This document shows, piece by piece, positions 32,911 to 41,444 of a DNA stretch of 42,703 nucleotides. The notes below the pieces were generated by a model. The model made no database searches, was not told where the DNA came from, and worked only from the letters and a program-made list of their open reading frames with translations. Position 1 is the first letter of the stretch. Each line of letters opens with the position of its first letter. Made by a program: the position numbers and the translations under genes. The DNA lies in the NCBI GenBank assembly GCA_017983435.1, contig JAGOBM010000004.1:67818-110520 (forward strand), given 5' to 3'. This stretch comes from Candidatus Moraniibacteriota bacterium. Lineage in GTDB: Bacteria; Patescibacteriota; Minisyncoccia; Moranbacterales; UBA1568.

Positions 32911-33963
32911 TTAGAGGATCAGCATACTGTCGCCAAAAGAATAGAAGGCGAAATGGTTTTCGATAGCTATCCGATAGAGCTCCATGACATTTTTCTTCGC
33001 CCTCTTGTGCTGCAGAAAGGCATCCACCAAGAGGAGCAGCGATGTCTTGGGAAGATGGAAGTTGGTTATCAGATGATCGACTATCTGAAACTCATACGGC
33101 GGAAAAATGAAGATATCCGTCTTGCCAGCACCGCTCTCGATCATGCCGTCATGCACGAAGGCTTCCAGTGTCCGAGTGGTGGTCGTACCGACCGCGATGA
33201 TCGGCCGGCCGGATCGTTTTGCCGTGTTGAGAGCCTCGGCCGTCTCGTCCGTGATGAGGGCAGACTCGCTGTGCAGGCGCTGATCGACAAAATACTCTTC
33301 CCGCAGCGGCGCAAAAGTACCAAGACCGACATTGAGCAGAAGCGTCGTCCGATCGATATGCCGCTCATCGAGAGAATGGAAGACCGCATCTGTAAAATGG
33401 AGCGAGGCAGTCGGCGCCGCCACGGAAGCTCCGGCCCGGGCAAACACCGTCTGATAGCGCTCCCGCAGCTCGGCCTCCCCTATCTCCGCCCCTTCGAGAT
33501 AGTGTGGCAGCGGTGTTTTGCCATAGGCTTCGAGCAGCGAGCTAAGCGATTGTCCGGACGCGCTCTTGAGCCGCACCGAAAAAATCTGCTCTGTCTGATC
33601 GACGACCTCGAAGAAATCCTGATTCGGGAAAAAAAGTTTCTGACCGACCGCCGTCTTCCGATCGACCAAGACCGGGATACGCTCGTCATCCTCGATCTGG
33701 TTGGCCAGCACGAACACTTCGATCTTGCCGCCGGTCTCCTTGGTAAGCCAGAGCCGGGCCGGCAGCACCCGGGTATCATTGAGCACCATGAGCGACCGCT
33801 CCGGCAGGAAACGGGCGACATTCGCAAACGTATCAAATATGACCGTATCTGTCCGGGTATCGTACACGAACAGGCGGGCGCTATCGCGGGGCTCGACTCC
33901 TGCCTTGCGGATCAGTTCCGGCGGGAGGTGATAATCGTAATGCTCCAGGTCAGCTAGTCGCAT
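32911..33963 (-). CDS. queA: tRNA ribosyltransferase-isomerase QueA
   Basis: Transfers the ribosyl moiety of S-adenosylmethionine to 7-aminomethyl-7-deazaguanine at tRNA position 34, making epoxyqueuosine. 350 residues: DYHLPPELIRKAGVEPRDSA, MVLNDTRVLPARLW, PHYLEGAEIGEAELRERYQT, SVAAPTASLHFT, NVGLGTFAPL and TNFHLPKTSLLLLVDAF. Complete. Last gene of the long minus-strand run from the 123-residue gene; nine bases after the ABC permease. tgt and the preQ1 genes are not in the window. Confidence 0.97.
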   Translation of the reverse strand: MRLADLEHYDYHLPPELIRKAGVEPRDSARLFVYDTRTDTVIFDTFANVARFLPERSLMVLNDTRVLPARLWLTKETGGKIEVFVLANQIEDDERIPVLVDRKTAVGQKLFFPNQDFFEVVDQTEQIFSVRLKSASGQSLSSLLEAYGKTPLPHYLEGAEIGEAELRERYQTVFARAGASVAAPTASLHFTDAVFHSLDERHIDRTTLLLNVGLGTFAPLREEYFVDQRLHSESALITDETAEALNTAKRSGRPIIAVGTTTTRTLEAFVHDGMIESGAGKTDIFIFPPYEFQIVDHLITNFHLPKTSLLLLVDAFLQHKRAKKNVMELYRIAIENHFAFYSFGDSMLIL

Positions 33964-33972
33964 ACAAATACC

Positions 33973-34755
33973 CTATTGTTTCAGACCGAGTCCCGTACGG
34001 ATAAGATACCAATTCACACTGCCCAACACTCCGATCATCGAGAAAAGTACCAAGAGAGACAGCCAGAGCGAAACATCCGCGACTCCCAAGAATCCATAGC
34101 GGAAACCACTGATGAGATAGAAGAGCGGATTCGTATAGGTGAGCGTCTGCCACCATTCTGGGAGTGTATGAATGGAGTAAAAAACACCTCCGAGGTACAC
34201 GAGCGGAGTGAGCACGAAGGTAGGTACGATGCTGATGCCATCCATAGATTTGGCATAAATACCGTTTACCAGGCCGGCAAGTGCAAACACCAGCGCGGTC
34301 AAAAAAGCGAATCCAGCGATGATGAGCGCCGAAGTGATCGACAAGGAAATTTCGGTAAAAAAGAGCGAGACCAGAAGCACCAACGTACCGGTCAGAAAAC
34401 CGCGGACCACTCCTCCTCCGATAAATCCGACGATAAGGAGCCAGGGAGGGGTCGGCGATACCAAGATTTCATCAATCGAACGAGCGAAGAATTTCGAGGT
34501 AAAAAAAGTAAACGAGGTGTTGGCGTAGGCAGTGGTTACGATGGAAAGCATCACGAGGCCAGGTACGACAAACGTCATGTAGTCGACCCCCTGCATATCT
34601 CCGATCTTACTCCCCAGCACGGTTCCAAAAACCAGAAAATACAGCACCGAGGTCACGACTGAGGGAAGAAAGGTCTGTACCCAAATACGAAACATGCGGA
34701 CGACATCTTTGCGGAGTATGGTATAAAAGGATACCCATTTTTGGTAGGGAGTCAT
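33973..34755 (-). CDS. ABC-2 type transporter permease
   Basis: 260 residues with six membrane helices and the ABC-2 layout, for example VTSVLYFLVFGTVLGSKIG, FVVPGLVMLSIVTTAYANTS and the C-terminal signature TYTNPLFYLISGFRYGFLGV. It pairs with the ATPase 12 bases upstream. Family members export polysaccharides, drugs or lipids; the substrate is not readable here. Confidence 0.92.
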   Translation of the reverse strand: MTPYQKWVSFYTILRKDVVRMFRIWVQTFLPSVVTSVLYFLVFGTVLGSKIGDMQGVDYMTFVVPGLVMLSIVTTAYANTSFTFFTSKFFARSIDEILVSPTPPWLLIVGFIGGGVVRGFLTGTLVLLVSLFFTEISLSITSALIIAGFAFLTALVFALAGLVNGIYAKSMDGISIVPTFVLTPLVYLGGVFYSIHTLPEWWQTLTYTNPLFYLISGFRYGFLGVADVSLWLSLLVLFSMIGVLGSVNWYLIRTGLGLKQ

Positions 34756-34767
34756 ACAGGTGCAGTC

Positions 34768-35538
34768 CTATTTATTTTCAGTCAGCTGGATAAATACTTC
34801 TTCGAGTTTTCCGCCACGGTATCCGTTTTCAGCCTGTCCGTTGGTTTCATGCAAAGCCAAGACTTCCGCCATCGGAGCATTGGCGACCAGTCTCCCCTTG
34901 TGGATAATGGCGACGTGCGAAGCGAGCTGCTCGGCTTCTTCCAGATAGTGCGTCGTCAAGAGTATCGTCAGGCCTTCTTTGGTCAATGTGCGGAGGTAGT
35001 CCCACATACTGCGGCGCAGTTCGACATCTACTCCCGCGGTCGGTTCATCCAGAATCAGAAAGCGCGGCCGATGGATCAAAGCCCGGGCAATCATCAGCCG
35101 CCGCTTCATACCGCCAGACAAAGCCATAGCCTTGTCGTACATTTTTTCGCCCAAACCGAGATCCGTCAACAGCTGTTTTCCTCTCGGGAGCGCGACCGAA
35201 CGCGGGATGCCATAGTAACCAGCCTGGTTGACGATGATATCGAGCGGTTTCTCAAAAGGATTGAAATTGATCTCTTGACCGACCAGCCCGATACAGGCCT
35301 TGGCGGCTTCCGGATCCGCATCGATATCATGCCCAAACACGGATACCATTCCGCTCGATTTATTTACCAAACCAGTGGTAATGCCGATCAGTGTCGTTTT
35401 TCCAGCCCCGTTGGGCCCCAGGAGTGCAAAGAATCCCCCCTGAGGTACGGAAAGCGAAACACCCGAAAGAGCCTGCGTCCCAGAGGCGTACGTTTTCGTG
35501 AGGTTGGTTATTTCAAGTGCGGGAATTGGAGAGTTCAT
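34768..35538 (-). CDS. ABC transporter ATP-binding protein (ABC-2/DrrA type)
   Basis: 256 residues. Walker A GPNGAGKTT (41-49), signature LSGGM (140-144), Walker B LILDEPTAGVD (161-171), H-loop in ILLTTHYLEEAEQLASHV. The DrrA-like sequence points to an exporter. It lies 24 bases after the DsrE2-like gene and 12 bases before its permease, with no Shine-Dalgarno. Confidence 0.96.
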   Translation of the reverse strand: MNSPIPALEITNLTKTYASGTQALSGVSLSVPQGGFFALLGPNGAGKTTLIGITTGLVNKSSGMVSVFGHDIDADPEAAKACIGLVGQEINFNPFEKPLDIIVNQAGYYGIPRSVALPRGKQLLTDLGLGEKMYDKAMALSGGMKRRLMIARALIHRPRFLILDEPTAGVDVELRRSMWDYLRTLTKEGLTILLTTHYLEEAEQLASHVAIIHKGRLVANAPMAEVLALHETNGQAENGYRGGKLEEVFIQLTENK

Positions 35539-35562
35539 GATGAAAGATAGTGAAAGAATACT

Positions 35563-36036
35563 CTATACGAAAATAATCTGCGTATCCGGCGTGAAGCGCT
35601 CGTAGAACTGTCCGACCGTGAGTGTCCCATCGACACCGCTCCAGAGATCATCTTGGGTCAGATGGAACATGTCCATGGCGAGCTTGCAACCAAAGATCTT
35701 GCCGCCCTCGTCCTTGATCATCTGAAGAAATTCTTCTATCCCCGGGATATCGAGCTTCTCCATCTCTTTCTGCATCATCACCGTCGCCAACGCTTCCATC
35801 CCCGGCACCGCCCCGAGGAGCGTCGGCATATGCATACCCGTATTGCCGACCGTCGCCACATGCAGGCTATTCATCCGATCCTTCCGGATGACATCCAATC
35901 CAAAAAACGTGAAAAAGATCTCCGCCTCGATACCCTCGGCGCGCGCGCCGTGAGCGAGGATAAGCGCGGCATAGACGTTCTCGATGCCGGACTTCGAGCA
36001 GATGATCATCATCTTCTTGAGCGGTTGATTCTCCAT
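35563..36036 (-). CDS. DsrE2-type (DsrE/DsrF/DrsH-like) sulfur relay protein
   Basis: 157 residues of the DsrE2 branch: KKMMIICSKSGIENVYAALI at the start, AEIFFTFFGLDVIRK in the middle and GGKIFGCKLAMDMFHLTQDD toward the end. C117 matches the conserved, persulfide-carrying cysteine of the family; C13 is also near the active face. No membrane segments, so a soluble form. Family members accept or pass sulfane sulfur to TusA or DsrC-type proteins. It lies 31 bases after the TusE/DsrC-like gene, which supports a shared relay. Confidence 0.88.
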   Translation of the reverse strand: MENQPLKKMMIICSKSGIENVYAALILAHGARAEGIEAEIFFTFFGLDVIRKDRMNSLHVATVGNTGMHMPTLLGAVPGMEALATVMMQKEMEKLDIPGIEEFLQMIKDEGGKIFGCKLAMDMFHLTQDDLWSGVDGTLTVGQFYERFTPDTQIIFV

Positions 36037-36067
36037 AGTCTTCGATGAATAATGGTAATGTATTTTC

Positions 36068-36379
36068 TCAGATACAGCCGACCGGCTTCGGCAGCCCGGC
36101 TATCTTGGAAGCGAATTTGAGCGGCTTACCCGGAAACAGCGCGTAGAAGGTCTTGATATCCGTCACACCGGAATTACCGATCTTGCGGAGCGTCATGGCG
36201 ACGCCGGCTGTGTGCTGCTCACGCAGCCACGCGAGTACCTGCATATGTTCCTGGGTCAGCTCATGGATACCGAGCTCTTCTGCTAGAGCCCGAGCGGCTT
36301 CCGTATTCCACGCATCCGCGTGCTCGAGGAACCCTTCTTCATTTACATCGTATGCCTGTCCGGCCAGTATTTTTTGCAT
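36068..36379 (-). CDS. TusE/DsrC family sulfur relay protein
   Basis: 103 residues: AGQAYDVNEEGFLEHADAWN, LTQEHMQVLAWLREQHTAGV, and the C-terminal arm KIAGLPKPVGCI with the conserved penultimate cysteine C102. The second cysteine of true DsrC, eleven residues upstream, is serine here (S91). So it cannot form the DsrC trisulfide/disulfide and is expected to act like TusE or RspA, carrying sulfur on a single cysteine. In E. coli TusE passes sulfur to MnmA; here the neighbours are DsrE2- and SQR-like genes rather than tusBCD. Confidence 0.92.
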   Translation of the reverse strand: MQKILAGQAYDVNEEGFLEHADAWNTEAARALAEELGIHELTQEHMQVLAWLREQHTAGVAMTLRKIGNSGVTDIKTFYALFPGKPLKFASKIAGLPKPVGCI

Positions 36380-36389
36380 AGATCGGTGA

Positions 36390-37628
36390 TTATTTTTGCT
36401 TGAGACGCTTCCCTGCCAGACTGAATGTATCTGAGAAAAAAGGCAGCGGTCGATCTTTCAGCAAGAAATTCCAATAGATGAAAGAAAAGAACTTCTTGCC
36501 CCAGTGATTGATGCGGCTCCCCTCCAAGAGACGAAACGGTCCGATAATCGGTACCGGAAAGACGCCCGGCAATGGCTCCATCTCATAGCTGAAATCGATC
36601 ATCGCAGCCTCTCCGGCGCCGAGCTCGACGAAGCAATTGGCATGACCATCATAGCGAGCCGTGAGCGGGATGCCTTCCAGGAAACAGCGGACATTCTGAG
36701 CGACCACCCCGGTCTGAAAATGCGCGGATGACCCGGCTTTGGACGCAGGGATATCCGATGCATCGCCGAGCACGAAGATATCCGGATGCGATTTCGACTG
36801 CAGCGTATGGGGATCGGTTGGGACGAGATCGAGCTCATCGCCGAGTCCGCTCCGCCCGACACACTCGGCACCGCGATTGGTCGGCACAGTCACCAAGAGA
36901 TCAAACGGCACTTCCCGGCCATCATAGGCGACCATTTTTTTCGCTGCTTCATCGATACGCTCGATAGCGAAATCCGTGACCGATCCTATCTGGCGCTCCT
37001 CCAGGAAATGGCTGAACTGCTGGGCAGCGACCGGGCGGGTGAATACTTCCGAAAGCGGCGTGACGTAGGTGATCGACACCCGATCCCTCATCCCCCGCCG
37101 GACAAAAAAGTCATGCGCAAGACACGCGAACTCAAGCGGTGCCACCGGACACTTGATCGGCATCTCGGTGATATGGACCACGATCGATCCGCCCGTGAAG
37201 TTGGAGAGCTTCTGTTTCAATGTCTGAGCCCCCTCCCCGGTATAGAAATCAAAGATATCCTGGTGCCAGAGCGCCCCCTGCATACCCGGAATTTCCTCCG
37301 GAGCCAGGCGGACACCAGTGGCGACAATCAACACATCATACGGCACCGCCGTACCATCCGACAGCGTGACTCTCCGGGCGACGGGATCGATACGATCGAT
37401 AGCCAGAGCGATACGGATGACTGATGGCGGCAGCAAAGACGCAGATGGGCGCCTCAACCGCTCGAGAGAGACCAACCCGAAAGGCACGAACAAAAGCCCC
37501 GGCTGATAGATATGTTCATGCTCTTTCTCGATGAGCGTGATATCCCAGTCATCTCGACGCGCATGCGCGAGCCGATGAGCGATCATCGTCCCACCCGTCC
37601 CTCCACCGAGAATTACGATTCGTTTCAT
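36390..37628 (-). CDS. Sulfide:quinone oxidoreductase-like flavoprotein
   Basis: 412 residues, two-dinucleotide-binding-domain flavoprotein. FAD motif ILGGGTGGTMIAHRL (6-20), second motif IFVLGDASDIPASKAG (284-299), and the family segment EMPIKCPVAPLEFACLAHDF with C160 and C169; C256 (GAECVGR) and C315 are also present. SQR and flavocytochrome c sulfide dehydrogenases oxidise sulfide through paired cysteines. Given the DsrE2 and TusE genes downstream, sulfide or persulfide oxidation is the best guess, but type (II, III or other) and electron acceptor are uncertain. AAGGG lies seven bases before the start. C-terminal amphipathic helix present (INHWGKKFFSFIYWNFLL). Confidence 0.87.
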   Translation of the reverse strand: MKRIVILGGGTGGTMIAHRLAHARRDDWDITLIEKEHEHIYQPGLLFVPFGLVSLERLRRPSASLLPPSVIRIALAIDRIDPVARRVTLSDGTAVPYDVLIVATGVRLAPEEIPGMQGALWHQDIFDFYTGEGAQTLKQKLSNFTGGSIVVHITEMPIKCPVAPLEFACLAHDFFVRRGMRDRVSITYVTPLSEVFTRPVAAQQFSHFLEERQIGSVTDFAIERIDEAAKKMVAYDGREVPFDLLVTVPTNRGAECVGRSGLGDELDLVPTDPHTLQSKSHPDIFVLGDASDIPASKAGSSAHFQTGVVAQNVRCFLEGIPLTARYDGHANCFVELGAGEAAMIDFSYEMEPLPGVFPVPIIGPFRLLEGSRINHWGKKFFSFIYWNFLLKDRPLPFFSDTFSLAGKRLKQK

Positions 37629-37648
37629 ATGAAATCCCTTCTCTCTAT

Positions 37649-38017
37649 CTATTCCACTGCCGGTGTATCTGGCAGACGATCCAGCAGCAGCTTGATTTCT
37701 GCGGCGTGCTGTTCGATGACTTCAGGCGGGCGGAAGCTCAACGCGAATTGCCCGAGTTCCTCCACAAGCCGCACCAGCGTCGTCTTGTCCGGATGCTCGA
37801 AATCCCCGCCGATCTTGGCAAACATCTGACTGATCAAGAGTTTGACGTCAAGATGCTTGATCTGCTCGATCTTTTCCGGATCGATAGTGCTTTCTGAAAA
37901 CATCGTCTCCTGCAAGACTTCATCGTGTGCTTCGATGAAACAGCGGACAATAGCATCCCGTGCATCGATACAGGAAAAATCGCTCTCGATATCGACGCCA
38001 TAGATGATACGGGCCAT
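37649..38017 (-). CDS. 123-residue hypothetical protein heading the sulfur cassette
   Basis: I use the ATG at 38015-38017 (MARIIYGVDIESDFSCIDAR); a GTG at 38059 lies directly against AGGGAGGT and is less well spaced. Two cysteines, C15 and C25 (SCIDARDAIVRCFIEAHDEV), are candidates for sulfur or metal chemistry. The rest is helical (ALSFRPPEVIEQHAAEIKLL). It is 20 bases before the SQR-like gene and so is the first gene of the cassette. Not recognised as any family. Confidence 0.7.
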   Translation of the reverse strand: MARIIYGVDIESDFSCIDARDAIVRCFIEAHDEVLQETMFSESTIDPEKIEQIKHLDVKLLISQMFAKIGGDFEHPDKTTLVRLVEELGQFALSFRPPEVIEQHAAEIKLLLDRLPDTPAVE

Positions 38018-38156
38018 AGAGATACCAATCTTATTCAGCTTACCCGTCCACAGTACCACACCTCCCTGGAAAAAGACACTCGCCGCCCAAGCGGAAGACT
38101 CTCGGAGAAAAAATACTGGAATGCCTTACACAAGCCAGAAATACGCACACATATAT

Positions 38157-38185
38157 TTGATATATCGCAAAAGATATGCTATACC
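38157..38185 (+). promoter_or_regulatory. Promoter of the 2-oxoacid:ferredoxin oxidoreductase operon
   Basis: TTGATA (38157-38162), 17 bases, TATACC (38180-38185) with an extended TGC. A short dyad CTCTATTAGAG (about 38193-38203) lies just downstream. This 227-base divergent region also has to hold the start of the sulfur cassette. Confidence 0.82.
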
Positions 38186-38244
38186 TCTGACACTCTATTA
38201 GAGTTCAGTTTCCTTAACATTTTGCCACTGAAAGGAGTGTCATC

Positions 38245-39168
38245 ATGACACGCATCAAAGCAGTACTCCTCGGCGATGCGGGTTCGGGCGTGGTTACCGC
38301 CGGTCCGACCCTCGGCCTCTCCGTCATGCTGAGCCACCTCTGGGATGCGAGCGAATTTCCAAAATTCGGCGCAGCCCGCAAGGGAGCTCAGGTCATGAGT
38401 TCAGGAGAGTTCGCTCACGGAGAAGATATCGCTTCCGGACACCCGTTTGCTCTCGATGAAGCGGACCTGGTCGGATTCCTCGGTCTCGATACATTGACCC
38501 AGGAAAACATCCTCAAAACCCCCGAGCACGCCGTCATCGTGGCCAATGTCAGCGACATCAGCCAATCCGAACGGAAATTCTACATCGGCGATCGTCAGGT
38601 GTGGGTCGTACCCGCCACGAAGATCGCGGTGGAGACTATCGGCCTTGCCAAACCCAATACTCCCCTCCTGGGAGCGCTGGTGCGGGCGATGGACGATCAA
38701 GAGCCGTTCTCCCTCCACCACCTGGCGACAGCCCTCCGTCAGACGCTCAAGAAGCAATCGGCGCTCGACGCCAATCTTCAAGCGATCCAACAGGGGCATG
38801 ATCAGGCCGTGCGTATCGAAGGCATCGCCGTACGACCGGAAGACGGTTCCGCTCTGCGGTGTCAGCCTCGTCTGCCGGCCTGGCATACCTATCTGCCGGG
38901 AGGCAAACTGGAAGACACGATCGGCAATACCGAACAGAACGACATCAGCGCGTGGGGATCCATGCGGGCGATGCTTGATCTGGACAAGTGCAACGGCTGC
39001 GGCCGCTGCGCTTCGTTCATCTGTTCGGACAACGCCCTCGTCTTCCAAGGTACCTACCTGGTCGAGATCGTCGCTGACCGCTGCAAAGGCGATGGCCAAT
39101 GCGTAGCGGCCTGCCCGGTCACTGCCGATGCCATCCATCTCGTCGAAAAGAAAGGGAGTCAACCATGA
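38245..39168 (+). CDS. 2-oxoacid:ferredoxin oxidoreductase, fused gamma and delta subunits
   Basis: 307 residues. The gamma domain (1 to about 195) starts IKAVLLGDAGSGVVTAGPTL and has KFGAARKGAQVMSSGEFA; the delta (ferredoxin) domain at about 240-300 carries two clusters: C249, C252, C255 and C260 (CNGCGRCASFIC), then C280, D283, C286, C290 (CKGDGQCVAACP). Aspartate replaces one ligand of the second cluster, as in Pyrococcus ferredoxin, where it changes potential and lability. AAGGAG sits seven bases before the ATG. The order gamma-delta, alpha, beta matches archaeal-type POR/VOR operons, here with gamma and delta in one chain. Confidence 0.93.
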   Translation: MTRIKAVLLGDAGSGVVTAGPTLGLSVMLSHLWDASEFPKFGAARKGAQVMSSGEFAHGEDIASGHPFALDEADLVGFLGLDTLTQENILKTPEHAVIVANVSDISQSERKFYIGDRQVWVVPATKIAVETIGLAKPNTPLLGALVRAMDDQEPFSLHHLATALRQTLKKQSALDANLQAIQQGHDQAVRIEGIAVRPEDGSALRCQPRLPAWHTYLPGGKLEDTIGNTEQNDISAWGSMRAMLDLDKCNGCGRCASFICSDNALVFQGTYLVEIVADRCKGDGQCVAACPVTADAIHLVEKKGSQP

Positions 39169-40415
39169 AAACAACTGATCGATTCATCGATGGCAACACG
39201 GCTGTCGCCTACTCCGTAGCGCAGACCATGAACGCCATCCACCAGCATGCCCGGATTATCGGGATAGTCTCCGGATATCCGATCACTCCAAATACCGAGG
39301 TGCTCAAAGTGCTCAATCAGGCGATAGAGGAAGAGCGGCTCACCGCCGTATTCCGCAATGCCACGAGCGAGCACGCCGGATTCGGCATCCTCAAAGGAGC
39401 GGCCCTACTCGGAGTGCCCGCGTTTACCGCGAGCTCTTCGCAGGGCATCGCGCTCGGCGTCGAAGAACTGATGGATATCGCCTTCAAACGGCTGCCCATC
39501 GTGCTCTTCTGCGCCAGCCGGGCGGTCGGCGGACTCAATATCCTCAACGACCTCTCGGACATGACGCGGCTGCTCGTGAAAAGCGGTTGGGTCGTGCTCG
39601 TGGCCAATACCGGTCAGGAAGCCTACGATTTGATGCCGATCGCGTTCGGTCTGGCCAATACGGCACAGTTGCCGGTCGTGGTCTGCCTGGATGGTTTCCG
39701 TGAGACGCATCGTTCGCGCAATGTCGGCCTCGAGGAGAACCAGAAGTTTCTCAAGTTCTTCCAAGATGTCGGCTGGGTACGGCACACAAATCTTGCTGAT
39801 AAAGAGCATCCGACCGTGACCGGTCAGCTCTTCACAGACAATATGTACGAGGAGCTCACCTACGCGCATCACCGGGCCATCCAGAGCGTCGGCACTCGGC
39901 ACTATATGGATGGTATCGGTGAGACAGATCTGTTCCGCCACATAGCAGAGCGTTTCTGTCTCGCCTTTGGCCGACAAGAAAGCTACGACGTAGTCTCGGA
40001 GTTCGAGATCACTGATGCCAAACTCATCATCGTATCAGTCGGATCATTCGACTGGACGGTGCGGAGCGCGGTGCGAGAGCTCCGGGATGCGGGCATCCCA
40101 GCAGGCGCTCTCTCCGTACGGCTCGTAGTCCCGTTCCCCTACGACCTGATCAAAGATCTCCTCCGCGGCAGAAAAGCAGTAGTGGTCATCGATCGGTCAT
40201 TCGATCCGGATACCGGGTATTTCCTGGAAAAAGTCCGGCATGCCCTCTACGATACGCCCGAACATGAAAGGCCGGCGATCGAAGGGACAACTATGGCTCT
40301 GGGCGGCAGATATGTCCGCCCGGAACTCCTCACCGAACTGTTGCGGACCACTTGGCAGAATCTGGAGAACGACAGGCCTCTGTCGCTCCCCGATTACGCC
40401 GATGTCCGAAGATAA
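39165..40415 (+). CDS. 2-oxoacid:ferredoxin oxidoreductase, alpha subunit
   Basis: 416 residues from the ATG at 39165, which overlaps the gamma-delta stop (ATGA). Pyrimidine-binding domain and the typical IGIVSGYPITPNTEVLKVLN, RNATSEHAGFGILKGAALLG, FTASSSQGIALGVEEL, PIVLFCASRAVGGLNI; C-terminal domain with KLIIVSVGSFDWTVRSAVRE and AVVVIDRSFDPDTGYFLEK. AAAGGGAG is the Shine-Dalgarno. Substrate preference (pyruvate, 2-oxoglutarate, branched chain) is not decidable by eye. Confidence 0.95.
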   Translation: MKTTDRFIDGNTAVAYSVAQTMNAIHQHARIIGIVSGYPITPNTEVLKVLNQAIEEERLTAVFRNATSEHAGFGILKGAALLGVPAFTASSSQGIALGVEELMDIAFKRLPIVLFCASRAVGGLNILNDLSDMTRLLVKSGWVVLVANTGQEAYDLMPIAFGLANTAQLPVVVCLDGFRETHRSRNVGLEENQKFLKFFQDVGWVRHTNLADKEHPTVTGQLFTDNMYEELTYAHHRAIQSVGTRHYMDGIGETDLFRHIAERFCLAFGRQESYDVVSEFEITDAKLIIVSVGSFDWTVRSAVRELRDAGIPAGALSVRLVVPFPYDLIKDLLRGRKAVVVIDRSFDPDTGYFLEKVRHALYDTPEHERPAIEGTTMALGGRYVRPELLTELLRTTWQNLENDRPLSLPDYADVRR

Positions 40416-40428
40416 AGGGAGCAGCATC

Positions 40429-41430
40429 ATGAAAATCAAAGTTGCTGACGCCGCTGGCAGCACCCCGGCACTCGCCGGGAAGCATACGCTCTGCGGCGGG
40501 TGCGGTTGGGCCTCTGCGATCAATGCGGTTTCGCTCGCCTGTCAGAAAGCAGGCAAGGAACCAATATTCTTCATCGCTACCGGATGCGGGCAAGTCAGCC
40601 TGCTCTGGGATGAGCATACCGCCTTCAAAACCTCGGCTGCCCACGGTCTCTTCGAAGATTTCGCGTCTATGGCTGAAGGTTTCCAAGCCGTCTATGCTGC
40701 GAATGACCAGGCCGGCTATCTCACCCCTTCCGAACAAGACCGTATCATGGTCGCGCTCGGAGGGGACGGAGCCAATGAGATCGGCTACGAGTGGACTCGC
40801 GGGGCGATACGCGCCGGATTCAAAGGCGTCATCATCTGTCTGGACAATGGAGGCTATCGGAATACGAAAGGCCAAGCCTCCGCCAGCACGCCGAAAGGCG
40901 CCACGACCACCACGAGCGTCCACGGGCAACCCTTCCACGGAAGCGACCTCGTACAGGAATACTTCCGGGCCGGAGCATTGTTCTCGGCTCAGGCGGTCTT
41001 CCCGCTCGGACGCAACCTGATGGATCTGGCCAACATGATGTCAGAAGCGATCGCCTCTGCCGAACGCGGACCAGCCTTCGTCAATGTCACTACCCCCTGT
41101 CTCATGGAGGATGAGAACACGCACGCCATCATCGAAGCCGGCGTCAACTGCTGGGCGACTCCCCTGTACACCATCCATCGGGATACCGAAGGCCAGGAAC
41201 ATTGGAAGCTCAGAGCCCAGCCGAAGATCAAGGAATTCGTGCCGACCGGCGATGAAGAGCAGGATCGTCTAGAATTCGCCCGTCTCTTCCGGAGCCAGGT
41301 CGAAACCTGGACAGGACTGCAGGCGCGGTATCACCACGCCGGCATGACCCCTGCCCTCATCGACGATCTCACGGAGCACTTCTCCAACAAGCGGGACTAC
41401 CTCACCAGGATGTGCAAGGCTTTCCCCTAA
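40429..41430 (+). CDS. 2-oxoacid:ferredoxin oxidoreductase, beta subunit
   Basis: 333 residues. Thiamine diphosphate and proximal-cluster subunit: C22 and C25 (TLCGGCGWASAINAV), C53 in IATGCGQVS, the TPP motif VALGGDGANEIGYEW (GDG at 112-114), CLDNGGYRNTKGQASASTPK, and C224 in VTTPCLMEDE. Starts at the ATG 40429 with AAAGGGAG upstream, 13 bases after alpha. The terminator at 41445-41500 ends the operon, so there is no separate delta gene. Confidence 0.95.
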   Translation: MKIKVADAAGSTPALAGKHTLCGGCGWASAINAVSLACQKAGKEPIFFIATGCGQVSLLWDEHTAFKTSAAHGLFEDFASMAEGFQAVYAANDQAGYLTPSEQDRIMVALGGDGANEIGYEWTRGAIRAGFKGVIICLDNGGYRNTKGQASASTPKGATTTTSVHGQPFHGSDLVQEYFRAGALFSAQAVFPLGRNLMDLANMMSEAIASAERGPAFVNVTTPCLMEDENTHAIIEAGVNCWATPLYTIHRDTEGQEHWKLRAQPKIKEFVPTGDEEQDRLEFARLFRSQVETWTGLQARYHHAGMTPALIDDLTEHFSNKRDYLTRMCKAFP

Positions 41431-41444
41431 GCAAAGAGCCCTCG

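Noticed and set aside
32841-33963. preQ1-type riboswitch linked to queA
   Set aside because: queA is the last gene of a long run with only nine bases upstream; no aptamer-like structure is visible.
38245-41430. Recoded TGA (genetic code 25)
   Set aside because: TGA ends the gamma-delta gene within the ATGA overlap and ends other genes, so the standard bacterial code applies.
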